A stretch of 64,000 bases of DNA from Cellulomonas wangsupingiae. Lineage in GTDB: Bacteria; Actinomycetota; Actinomycetes; Actinomycetales; Cellulomonadaceae. A program made the position numbers and the translations under genes. Positions 7,355-14,914 of this stretch are shown in pieces; the first letter of the stretch is position 1; every line of letters starts with the position of its first letter. The notes beneath the pieces were generated by a model that worked only from the letters and a program-made list of their open reading frames with translations, searched no databases and was not told the origin of the DNA. Location: positions 62,001 through 126,000 of the forward strand of contig NZ_CP101989.1 in the NCBI RefSeq assembly GCF_024508275.1, written 5' to 3'.

Positions 7355-8119
7355 GTGGCCCTCAAGTCCCCCGCCGAGATCGAGCAGATGCGCCCCGCCG
7401 GGCGGTTCGTGGCCGACGTCCTGACGTCGTTGCGCGAGGTGGCCCGCGTCGGCATGACGACGGCCGACCTCGACGCGCACGCCCGCGAGATGATCGCGAA
7501 GGCCGGCGCGCACTCCGTCTACCTGGGCTACCACCCGAGCTTCGGGGCGATGCCGTACCCGGGCGTCCTGTGCACGTCGGTCAACGACAGCGCGCTGCAC
7601 GGCCTGCCGTCGGAGCGGGTGCTGCAGGACGGCGACGTGCTGAGCATCGACTTCGCGTGCCAGGTCGAGGGCTGGGTCGCGGACTCGGCGCTGACGTTCC
7701 AGCTCGGCACGCAGACGCCCGAGGCCCAGCGCCTCATCGCGGCGACCGAGCAGGCGCTGGCCGCCGGCATCGCCGCCGCGCAGCCGAACGCGCGCATGGG
7801 CGACGTCTCGGCGGCGATCGGCCGCGCCGCGCGCCAGGGCGGGTACGGGATCAACACCGACTTCGGCGGGCACGGCGTGGGCCGCACGATGCACGAGGAC
7901 CCGCACGTCCCCAACGACGGGCGCCCGGGCAGCGGCCAGCGGCTCAAGCCCGGTCTGGTGATCGCGATCGAGCCGTGGTTCATGGCCGGCGGCAGCGGCT
8001 ACGTCATCGACGACGACGGCTGGACCATCCGCAGCGCCGACGGCTCGCTCGCGGCCCACGCCGAGCACACCGTCGCGATCACGAAGCGCGGCCCGGTGGT
8101 GCTGACCGCTCGGGACTGA
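7355..8119 (+). CDS. map: type I methionine aminopeptidase
   Basis: A 254-residue enzyme that removes the N-terminal Met from nascent proteins. It has the pita-bread fold signatures and the usual metal ligands: Asp in LSIDFACQVEGWVADSAL (two Asp), His in GHGVGRTMHEDPHVPN, Glu in IAIEPWF, and the last Glu in AEHTVAI. The length is normal for class I and there is no N-terminal zinc-finger extension. The start at GTG 7355 gives the expected N-terminus (ALKSPAEIEQMRPAG) but has only a weak Shine-Dalgarno. The upstream leader ORF and hairpins suggest post-transcriptional control. In many actinobacteria map is found with adk/secY or as extra copies; here it stands alone, so a second copy elsewhere is likely. 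Confidence 0.96.
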   Translation: MALKSPAEIEQMRPAGRFVADVLTSLREVARVGMTTADLDAHAREMIAKAGAHSVYLGYHPSFGAMPYPGVLCTSVNDSALHGLPSERVLQDGDVLSIDFACQVEGWVADSALTFQLGTQTPEAQRLIAATEQALAAGIAAAQPNARMGDVSAAIGRAARQGGYGINTDFGGHGVGRTMHEDPHVPNDGRPGSGQRLKPGLVIAIEPWFMAGGSGYVIDDDGWTIRSADGSLAAHAEHTVAITKRGPVVLTARD

Positions 8120-8194
8120 CACCCGGGCCGGCGCCGGCGCGGTCCGCCGCTCGATCCCACCCCGCGCGGCGCGGCGGCGCGACACGATACGGAC

Positions 8195-8641
8195 ATGAGC
8201 GGACGCGAGGGCACCGGGCAGATCCCCACCGCACCGCCCGTCGACGTGCGGGCGTACCGCGAGGAGCCGGGCGCCGGCTCGAGGCCCTGGTACCGGGACA
8301 CCTACCGATGGCTCACACCCGTCTTCGCGGCGGGCCTGGTGCTGGCGTGGCAGACGACGGACGTCGCGCCCGCGGTGCTCGCGGCGGGGATCACCGTCAT
8401 GGCGGTGGGCCAGGTGCAGGGCCGACGCGGTGCCGTGCGGCGGACGGTCCTCGAGGTGGGTGCGCTCGGGGCCGTCGCGGTGGCCGCCCTGGTGCTCTGG
8501 GACCGCCTGCGCCCGCTGCCCGCGGGCGAGCTCGCCGTGCAGCTCGTCGTCGGAGCGCTCGCGGGTGCGGGCGTCGTCGCGCTGGTCGCCGCCGTCAGGC
8601 GTCGCCGCGCAGCTCGGGCGGCACGGCCGACGGCGGTGTGA
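8195..8641 (+). CDS. multi-pass membrane protein, unknown function
   Basis: A 148-residue protein with a polar N-terminus of about 35 residues (PPVDVRAYREEPGAGSRPWYRDTYRW). Four hydrophobic segments follow: LTPVFAAGLVLAW, APAVLAAGITVMAVGQV, LEVGALGAVAVAALVLW and LAVQLVVGALAGAGVVALVA. The end is basic ([10 protein letters not shown]). I do not recognise the family. It is convergent with dinB, and the last 47 bp of the two genes overlap tail to tail, with stops at 8641 and 8595. Confidence 0.75.
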   Translation: MSGREGTGQIPTAPPVDVRAYREEPGAGSRPWYRDTYRWLTPVFAAGLVLAWQTTDVAPAVLAAGITVMAVGQVQGRRGAVRRTVLEVGALGAVAVAALVLWDRLRPLPAGELAVQLVVGALAGAGVVALVAAVRRRRAARAARPTAV

Positions 8642-10163
8642 CGCCGACGGGCTCGACGAGCTCGAGCGGGTCCTCGTCGAGGTCGAGGACGCGCGAGCGG
8701 GCGGGCGGCGTCAGCGCCGTCTCGAACCGCACGGTCGCCTCCCGGCCGCGCACGTGCACGACCCAGCCGCGGCCGAGGGTCGCGTGCTCGACGTCGAGCC
8801 CGGGCCGCGCGTTGGACTCGTCGAGCGGCCGGCCCACCTGCGACCCGCCGAGCGGGCGCCCGACGACGGCCTTCTCCGCGCCGACGAGCCGCGCGTCGTC
8901 CTCGACGAGGGTGGCGACGAGGTCGGTGTCGCCCGACGCGTCGTCGTCCGGTGCTGCACCGGGACCGTCGTCGTCGCGCGCGACCTCCGCCAGCCGCCCG
9001 CCGACGTGGTCGTGCTCCCCGACGACCGCGCGCCGCGGCGCGTCGAACAGGTGCGCGTCGAGGTCGAGGGCCAGCTGGGCGTGCGACGACAGCGCGTGGA
9101 ACGCGACGCCCAGCAGCCGCACCGGCTCGACGATGCCGGCGGCGAGCACCGCACGCCGGGCCGCGTCGCGCAGCTCGGCGTCGGACGCCGTCGGGTGCGG
9201 GAACGTCACCGAGCGCGTCACGGTGGAGAAGTCGGCGTAGCGGACCTTCGCGACGACCGTGCGCGCGGCCCCGCCGTGGCGCTCGAGCCGCTGCAGGGCC
9301 TCGTCGACGACGTCGTCCACGGCGGACAGCACGACGTCGCGGCCGCGCAGGTCGGTCGCGAACGTGCGCTCGGCGCCGGCGGACTTGCGCTCGGTCGTCG
9401 TGACGACGGGCCGGTCGTCCAGGCCACGGGACATGAGGTAGAGGCCGGTGCCGTGCGCCTCGCCGAGCGTCATGGTGAGCGTGTCCAGCGGCTGGCGGCG
9501 CAGGTCGGCGACCGTCCGCACCCCGAGGCGCTCGAGCGCACCCTGCGTCGCGGGGCCCACGCCGGGGACGGTGCGGACGTCGAGCGGCAGCAGCACGTCG
9601 TCCTCGTCCTGCGGCCGCACCACGACCACGCCGCCGGGCTTGCGCAGGTCGGACGCGATCTTCGCGACGAGCTTGGACCGCCCGACGCCGACCGACACCG
9701 TCAGGCCCGTCAGCTCGGCGACGCGGGCCTGCACCTGCGCGGCCGCGTCCTCGGGCTCGGGCGTGCCGCCGGGGCACAGGGCGAGGTCGGCGAACGCCTC
9801 GTCGATCGACAGCGGCTCGACCGCGGGCGTCAGCTCCCGCAGGACCCCCATGATGACCTGCGAGTACGCGGCGTACGCGGCGAACCGGGGGGCCAGCACC
9901 GCCGCCCCTGGGCTCAGGCGCCGCGCCCGCGACATGGGCATCGCCGAGCGCGCCCCGTGCCGCCGCGCCTCGTACGACGCGGTCGAGACGACGCCGCGCC
10001 CGCCGACCCCGCCGACGAGCACCGGCTTGCCGCGCAGCGACGGCTTGTCGCGCTGCTCGACGGCCGCGAAGAACGCGTCGGCGTCGAGGTGCAGGACGGT
10101 CGCGGAGTCGCGCACGCGCACGGCGGCCACGAGCCGCTGCGCTCGCTCGGCTGCCGGGTCCAC
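8595..10163 (-). CDS. dinB: DNA polymerase IV (Y-family)
   Basis: A 522-residue translesion polymerase. The palm carries the catalytic acidic residues in HLDADAFFAAVEQ (from residue 25) and PLSIDEAFADL. The fingers motif VSTASYEARRHGARSAMP and the helix-hairpin-helix region VPGVGPATQGALERLGV are clear. It is longer than the enteric enzyme because of a C-terminal domain (GLDVEHATLGRGWVVHVRG) that is usual in actinobacterial DinB proteins. I set the start at GTG 10163 because CGGAGG lies 8 bases ahead; internal GTGs at 10130-10115 are alternatives. The start lies 30 bp from the edge of the 116-bp palindrome at 10193-10308. No LexA box was recognised. Confidence 0.95.
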   Translation of the reverse strand: MDPAAERAQRLVAAVRVRDSATVLHLDADAFFAAVEQRDKPSLRGKPVLVGGVGGRGVVSTASYEARRHGARSAMPMSRARRLSPGAAVLAPRFAAYAAYSQVIMGVLRELTPAVEPLSIDEAFADLALCPGGTPEPEDAAAQVQARVAELTGLTVSVGVGRSKLVAKIASDLRKPGGVVVVRPQDEDDVLLPLDVRTVPGVGPATQGALERLGVRTVADLRRQPLDTLTMTLGEAHGTGLYLMSRGLDDRPVVTTTERKSAGAERTFATDLRGRDVVLSAVDDVVDEALQRLERHGGAARTVVAKVRYADFSTVTRSVTFPHPTASDAELRDAARRAVLAAGIVEPVRLLGVAFHALSSHAQLALDLDAHLFDAPRRAVVGEHDHVGGRLAEVARDDDGPGAAPDDDASGDTDLVATLVEDDARLVGAEKAVVGRPLGGSQVGRPLDESNARPGLDVEHATLGRGWVVHVRGREATVRFETALTPPARSRVLDLDEDPLELVEPVGVTPPSAVPPELRGDA

Positions 10164-10192
10164 CCCCCCATCCTCCGATGCCGGCGCGGGGT

Positions 10193-10308
10193 GCTCGTCC
10201 ACGTCTCGGGACGCGGCCGTCGCGAGACCGGGCTCAGTGAGCTCATGGCCGACCATCAGCGACGTCAGCCCGGTCTCGCGACCGGCGCGTCCCACGACGT
10301 GGACGAGC
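10193..10308. repeat. 116-bp near-perfect palindrome between dinB and the GH114-like gene
   Basis: The arms 10193-10234 and 10267-10308 match at 38 of 42 positions. The 32-base centre holds a further inner dyad (ATGG ccga CCAT, 10245-10256), so the whole element could fold into one long cruciform. It lies in the gap between the stop of the GH114-like gene (10315) and the start of dinB (10163), both on the minus strand. It is far longer than a normal terminator and may be a MITE or a repeat of REP/BIME type. No duplicated target site is obvious. Confidence 0.85.
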
Positions 10309-10314
10309 GGGGCG

Positions 10315-11337
10315 TCAGCAGCTCTCGTGGACGGCACCGGGTGCCGTGCGCGGCAGCACGTCGCGGTCGCGCAGGACGACGGACAGGCCGGTGGCCCGCG
10401 TCGCGGGGTCCTGCTGCTCCGCGCACGCGGCGTCGAAGGCCGCACGGTCGTACTCGACGTCGAGCACGACGGGGTAGGCCGACGTGTACACGTCGCACTC
10501 CTCCCACTCGCGGCACTCCTCGGCGACGGCGAGGTCCGCGCCCAGCGCCCGGACCTGCGTCGTCAGCTCGGCGGTGTTCTTCTGCGCGAAGGCGAGGCCC
10601 GCGGCGTGCGCCCGCTCGACGAGCAGCGCGGCGTACGCGAGCGTGTCCGTCGTCGAGATGCGGCCGAGCGATCGGGTGTAGGAGTCGAGGTTGTCGACCT
10701 CGACGGCGTCGAACCCGGCGGCGGCGCACGCGTCGATCGCCGCGCCGACGCGCTCGGCGACGCGCTGCCGCAGGTCGTCCTCGGAGATGTCGTACAGCAC
10801 CTCGTCCGGCCAGCCCTCGTCGCGCAGCGGCTCGCCGGCGTGGTGGAGCACCAGGCCGGGGTCGGTGCGCAGCAGGCGCTCGGTCTCGTGCGGCTGGGTC
10901 TGGAAGCCGTTGACGTAGCAGACGTCGTACCGGCCGGTGGGGGCCGCGGTCGAGTCCCGGACGACCACGCCCGCGCCCGCCGCGGGCTCGTCGGCACCAC
11001 CGAGCTGGTACTCGAACGGCGTGCCCGGCGCGGGCAGCGTCACGGCACGGGCCGCCGGTGACGGGCTCGCCGCCGGTGTGCCGTCCGGTTCCGGCCCGGG
11101 CGTCGTCGGCGCGGACGGTGACGACGACGTCGGCGGGGAGCCGGCGGCGGGTGCCGCGTCGGGCGTCGGCGCGGCGCCGTCCGCCGGGGCGGGTTGCGCG
11201 GTCGACGTGGGGGCGTCGGGGGTCGACGAGGTGACGGGTGCAGTGCCGTCGACGGGCGCGCGGCACGCCGTGACCAGCACGAGGACCGCGCACGCGGCCA
11301 CGAGGGCTGACGTGCGGCGGGGCGTCGTCCTCGGCAC
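10315..11337 (-). CDS. lipoprotein with GH114 / endo-alpha-1,4-polygalactosaminidase-like domain
   Basis: A 340-residue predicted lipoprotein. The signal peptide ends in LVTAC with the lipidated Cys at residue 25. A low-complexity Pro/Thr/Ser/Ala linker spans about 26-105, and a TIM-barrel domain runs to the end. Family landmarks are WPDEVLYDIS, AAGFDAVEVDNLDSY (probable catalytic Asp), LAFAQKNTAEL and AEECREWEECDVY. Enzymes of this family hydrolyse galactosamine-containing polysaccharides such as pel-type or fungal galactosaminogalactan; substrate specificity here is not provable. The GTG at 11337 lies 6 bases after a -10-like TACAGT (11349-11344) with TGGCAG 17 bases further up, so the mRNA is probably leaderless. 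Confidence 0.82.
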   Translation of the reverse strand: MPRTTPRRTSALVAACAVLVLVTACRAPVDGTAPVTSSTPDAPTSTAQPAPADGAAPTPDAAPAAGSPPTSSSPSAPTTPGPEPDGTPAASPSPAARAVTLPAPGTPFEYQLGGADEPAAGAGVVVRDSTAAPTGRYDVCYVNGFQTQPHETERLLRTDPGLVLHHAGEPLRDEGWPDEVLYDISEDDLRQRVAERVGAAIDACAAAGFDAVEVDNLDSYTRSLGRISTTDTLAYAALLVERAHAAGLAFAQKNTAELTTQVRALGADLAVAEECREWEECDVYTSAYPVVLDVEYDRAAFDAACAEQQDPATRATGLSVVLRDRDVLPRTAPGAVHESC

Positions 11338-11343
11338 GCCGTC

Positions 11344-11372
11344 ACTGTAGGCAGCCCCGCGGGGACCTGCCA
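11344..11372 (-). promoter_or_regulatory. probable promoter of the GH114-like lipoprotein gene
   Basis: On the minus strand TGGCAG (-35, 11372-11367) and TACAGT (-10, 11349-11344) are 17 bp apart. The start codon GTG begins 6 bases after the -10, which would make its G about the first transcribed base. Confidence 0.45.
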
Positions 11373-11466
11373 CGGCTGGCCACGGACGGGTGACCCGGGC
11401 GCCCGAGGCCGGTGAGAATCATCACGGGCCGGTAACGGAAGTTCGGTGACCTGCGAGGATGCTGGT

Positions 11467-12000
11467 GTGCCTACCCCTTACCGCGTGATGACCGTGTGCA
11501 CCGGCAACATCTGCCGCTCGCCGATGGCGGAGATCGTGCTGCGGGAGCGGTTCGCGGCGGCCGGGCTCGCCGACGTGGTCGAGGTCGACTCGACGGGCAT
11601 CAGCGGCGAGGAGCACGGCAACCCCGTGGACTGGCGCGCCCGGTCCGTGCTGCGCCGCCACGGGTACTCCACCGGTGACGGGCACGGTGCGCGGCAGACG
11701 CGTGCGTCGCACCTGGCCGCGCGCGACCTGGTGCTGCCCATGACCGCGGCCCACGCCCGCGCGCTGCGGCGCCTGGCCGACGACGACCCGGCGGTGACCG
11801 AGCGGATCCGGATGTTCCGCAGCTTCGACCCCGCCGCCCCGGCGGAGCCGGGTCAGCCCGAGCAGGTGCTCGACGTGGACGACCCCTGGTACGGCCCCGA
11901 GGAGGGGTTCGAGACGACGCTGGCGGAGATCGAGGCGGCGGCCGACGGCATCGTCGCCCACGTCCGCGACGCCCTGCGCTACCGCGCCGACCCGGCCTGA
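11467..12000 (+). CDS. low-molecular-weight protein tyrosine phosphatase
   Basis: A 177-residue phosphatase. The P-loop C-x5-R-S is at residues 11-18 (CTGNICRS), followed by PMAEIVLRERF. The general-acid loop DPWYG lies near residue 140 with the usual following EEGFETTLAEIE. The length is slightly above the 150-160 of most members. The start GTG at 11467 follows GAGG with about 8 bases between. Such enzymes dephosphorylate Tyr on proteins in the cytosol or when secreted. No kinase or capsule gene is adjacent, so its partner is unknown. Confidence 0.93.
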   Translation: MPTPYRVMTVCTGNICRSPMAEIVLRERFAAAGLADVVEVDSTGISGEEHGNPVDWRARSVLRRHGYSTGDGHGARQTRASHLAARDLVLPMTAAHARALRRLADDDPAVTERIRMFRSFDPAAPAEPGQPEQVLDVDDPWYGPEEGFETTLAEIEAAADGIVAHVRDALRYRADPA

Positions 12001-12045
12001 CTCCACCCATGTCGTGACGCTGCGGACGCGCGCCGATGTGGCACG

Positions 12046-13635
12046 GTGCTCGCTGTGCCCCCCGCGATCCGCCACGTCCTGTTCCCCGGCCGCCACCACC
12101 TGGTCACGTCGTTCCAGGTCACGTACCTGACGGACCTGCTCGCCGGGCGCGTCCGCGACACCGCGGGCGAGCCGGTCGCGTGCGCGCCCGACGCGCGGGT
12201 GGTGTGGGCGCTGACGTCCGCCACGCACAGCGGCACGCGGCGCAACCCCGTCCCGGCGCACCGCCGCGAGGCCATGATCGAGGCGGTCACGACGCGCGCC
12301 GGGCTGCCGTCGCTGGTCGTGCCGGTCGCCGACGTCCTGCCCAGCCCGCGGTTCGCGCACACGGTGCTCGCGACGTCGGAGCTGGTGCTCGGGCACGCGC
12401 TCACGCCGGCCGACACCGTGGTCGCCTGCTCGACGCCCGACGTCGCGGCGATGTACGCGGCCGACGGGTTCCGCGTCGTGACGGTCGAGGACGGCGCACC
12501 GGGCGACCCCGACCGGCCGTGGGCGGTGCTCGAGCGGATGGTGGCCGGCGACGAGGCGTGGCGCGCCCTGGCGCACCCGGACGCGGTCGCGTTCTACGAG
12601 CGCTACCGCCTCGACGAGCACGTGCGGCTCGTCCACACCGACCCGACCGTGCAGGACGACGGCGACCTGACCGAGACCCGCGACTACGCGACGTACACGG
12701 CGGCGTTCGACGACGCGTCGGACCGCAAGTGGGCGCAGGTCGCGCCGCACGTGCGGCCGGGGCGCGTCGTCGACCTGGGCTGCGCGGCCGGTGGCCTGCT
12801 GGAGCGCGCCGCGCGGGACCCGCGCCTCGCGGAGTCGGACCTCTACGGCGTCGACGTGTCCCGCCACCTGGTCGCCGAGGCGGAGCACCGCCGCGCGCAG
12901 GGCGTGTTCGCCAACCCCAACGTGTTCTTCGCGCAGCGCAACCTGCTGCTGGGCCCGGTGTTCCACGAGCGCTCCGTCGACACGACGACCACCATCGCCC
13001 TGACGCACGAGATCGCCAGCTACGGCGACGGCCGCGCGGACCTCGAGCTCCTCGCGCGCCGCATCTTCGACCAGACGCGTCCGGGCGGGGTGTGGATCAA
13101 CTCCGACGTGCTGGGCCCGGCCGAGCCGGACCGCGTCGTCGACCTGGTCCTCGACGGCGACGGCGACGTGCCCGCGCGCGACCTGACGGCCCTCGAGCGC
13201 GGGGACGCCGCCGCGTACGTCGCGGCACTCTCGCCCGCGGCCAGGCTCACGCAGTTCACCCAGGACTTCCCGGCGCTGTCCGGCGCGGACGTGAAGGTCG
13301 AGTGGGTCGAGCGGGGGACCGCCCGCAGCGTCGCGCGCACGACGCTGCGCACCGCGATGGAGTACCTGTACACCCGCGACTACACGGACTCGTGGCTCTC
13401 GGAGTGCCACGAGCGGTTCTGCGACCTCACGGGCGACGACTGGGCGGACCTGCTGACGGGTGTGGGCTTCGAGCTCGAGCCGGGCAGCGGGCCGTGGCGC
13501 AACGACTGGCTCGTGGAGAACCGCCTGCGGGTGGGCGCGGCGCTGCGGGACCCGGTGACGGGCGAGGCGATCGACTGGCCGGACACGCACGTGCTGACGG
13601 TGGCGCGGCGGCCTCTGGTGCCGGTGGCGGGCTGA
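12046..13635 (+). CDS. HIGH-type nucleotidyltransferase-like / SAM methyltransferase fusion
   Basis: A 529-residue protein in two parts. Residues 1-180 resemble a NMN/phosphopantetheine adenylyltransferase-type alpha/beta domain: GRHHLVTSFQ at 15-24 is in the place of the HxGH motif, and SATHSGTRRNPVPAHRREAM recalls the NPFT-A-ER segment of NMNAT. The canonical second His and ISSTxIR motif are not evident. Residues about 225-400 form a class I methyltransferase with motif I VVDLGCAAGG at 241-250 and the acidic YGVDVS strand. The C-terminal 130 residues have no assignment. The start could be GTG 12046 or GTG 12055. The substrate is unknown. An unrelated-looking aminotransferase gene follows. 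Confidence 0.75.
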   Translation: MLAVPPAIRHVLFPGRHHLVTSFQVTYLTDLLAGRVRDTAGEPVACAPDARVVWALTSATHSGTRRNPVPAHRREAMIEAVTTRAGLPSLVVPVADVLPSPRFAHTVLATSELVLGHALTPADTVVACSTPDVAAMYAADGFRVVTVEDGAPGDPDRPWAVLERMVAGDEAWRALAHPDAVAFYERYRLDEHVRLVHTDPTVQDDGDLTETRDYATYTAAFDDASDRKWAQVAPHVRPGRVVDLGCAAGGLLERAARDPRLAESDLYGVDVSRHLVAEAEHRRAQGVFANPNVFFAQRNLLLGPVFHERSVDTTTTIALTHEIASYGDGRADLELLARRIFDQTRPGGVWINSDVLGPAEPDRVVDLVLDGDGDVPARDLTALERGDAAAYVAALSPAARLTQFTQDFPALSGADVKVEWVERGTARSVARTTLRTAMEYLYTRDYTDSWLSECHERFCDLTGDDWADLLTGVGFELEPGSGPWRNDWLVENRLRVGAALRDPVTGEAIDWPDTHVLTVARRPLVPVAG

Positions 13636-13653
13636 CGTCGAGGATCCTCGACG
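13636..13653. promoter_or_regulatory. 18-bp perfect palindrome after the methyltransferase fusion gene
   Basis: CGTCGAGGATCCTCGACG starts immediately after the TGA stop at 13633-13635. With no loop it is a poor terminator and looks more like a protein-binding site, 58 bp ahead of the aminotransferase start. The evidence is symmetry only. Confidence 0.4.
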
Positions 13654-13710
13654 CGTGCCGAGAGGCGTCGACAGCCGTCGGGTCCGCTGCGGCGCGGCAG
13701 GATGGGCGTC

Positions 13711-14886
13711 ATGAAGGTCGCCGCCCGCGCGCACGTGCCGCCGTTCGCTGTCATGGAGATCCTCGCTGCCGCGAACGCGCGCCGCGCCGCCGGGGAGCAC
13801 GTGCTCAACCTGTGCGCGGGTGAGCCGTCGACCGGGGCGTCCGACGTGGTCCGGCAGCGCGCGATCGAGCTGCTGACGGCCGGGGACCTGGGGTACACCG
13901 AGTCGCTGGGCGCGCCCGGGCTGCGCGCTGCCATCGCCGCGCACTACGGCGACACGTACGGCGTCGACGTCGACCCGGCGCGCGTCGCGGTCACGACCGG
14001 GTCGTCCGGCGGGTTCGTGCTCGCGTTCCTGGCGGCCTTCGACGTGGGCGACCGGGTCGCGCTGGCCCGGCCCGGGTACCCCGCGTACGCGAACATCCTG
14101 GCGGCGCTGGGCTGCGAGGTCGTCGACCTGCCGTGCGGGCCGGAGCAGCGCTACCAGCCGACGGTCGCGCAGCTCGAGGCGCTGGACCGGCCGGTCGAGG
14201 GGCTCGTGGTCGCGTCCCCCGCCAACCCGACGGGCACGATGATCGCGCCCGACGAGCTCGCGGCCCTCGCGGCGTGGTGCGGCGAGCACGGGGTCCGCCT
14301 CGTCAGCGACGAGATCTACCACGGCATCACGTACCCGGACGCGGCGGGTTCGACGCCGGCGACCGCCACCGCCGCGCAGTACCTCGACAGCGGCGCCGTC
14401 GTCGTGAACTCGTTCTCCAAGTACTGGGCGATGACGGGCTGGCGGCTGGGGTGGCTCGTCCTGCCCGACGACCTGGTCGCGCCCGTCGACGCACTGGCCG
14501 GCAACGTCGCGCTGTGCCCGCCGGCGCTCGCGCAGCACGCGGGCGTCGCGGCGTTCAGCGCGGAGGGCATGGCGGCCGCGCGCGCCAACGTCGAGCGGTA
14601 CGCGGCGTCGCGCCGCCTGCTGCTGGACCGGCTCCCCGACCTCGGCTGGGACCCCGTCGCCCCCGCGGACGGCGCGTTCTACCTGTACGGGGACGTGTCG
14701 GCGAGCGGCCTGGACTCCGTGACGTACTGCGCTCGGCTGCTCGACGAGGCCGGGGTGGCGCTGACGCCGGGCACCGACTTCGACCCGGCGGACGGGCACC
14801 GCTGGGTGCGGCTGTCGTTCGCGTCGTCGCCGCAGGTCGTCGCCGAGGCGGCGGACCGGGTCGTCGCGTGGCAGGCGACGCTCTGA
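13711..14886 (+). CDS. class I/II PLP-dependent aminotransferase
   Basis: A 391-residue fold-type I aminotransferase of the aspartate/aromatic group. Visible landmarks are LCAGEPSTGA near the N-terminus, SPANPTGTM (substrate/PLP Asn), VSDEIYHGITY (Asp and Tyr contacting PLP), SFSKYWAMTGWRLGW (SxSK with the Schiff-base Lys and the phosphate-binding Arg) and WVRLSFA (carboxylate-binding Arg). I chose the ATG at 13711 because GGCAGG is 9 bases upstream; the ATG at 13702 abuts that sequence. The amino donor cannot be deduced. The gene follows the methyltransferase fusion but after 75 bp, so operon membership is uncertain. Confidence 0.93.
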   Translation: MKVAARAHVPPFAVMEILAAANARRAAGEHVLNLCAGEPSTGASDVVRQRAIELLTAGDLGYTESLGAPGLRAAIAAHYGDTYGVDVDPARVAVTTGSSGGFVLAFLAAFDVGDRVALARPGYPAYANILAALGCEVVDLPCGPEQRYQPTVAQLEALDRPVEGLVVASPANPTGTMIAPDELAALAAWCGEHGVRLVSDEIYHGITYPDAAGSTPATATAAQYLDSGAVVVNSFSKYWAMTGWRLGWLVLPDDLVAPVDALAGNVALCPPALAQHAGVAAFSAEGMAAARANVERYAASRRLLLDRLPDLGWDPVAPADGAFYLYGDVSASGLDSVTYCARLLDEAGVALTPGTDFDPADGHRWVRLSFASSPQVVAEAADRVVAWQATL

Positions 14887-14914
14887 GCCCGGCCCGACGC
14901 CCCGCTGCGGCCGC

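Noticed and set aside
12039-12054. TGGCACG-GTGC-TCGCT, a sigma-54-like -24/-12 sequence
   Set aside because: It overlaps the start codon of the methyltransferase fusion gene, so transcription would begin inside the gene. No enhancer-like sites are nearby. Probably a chance match.
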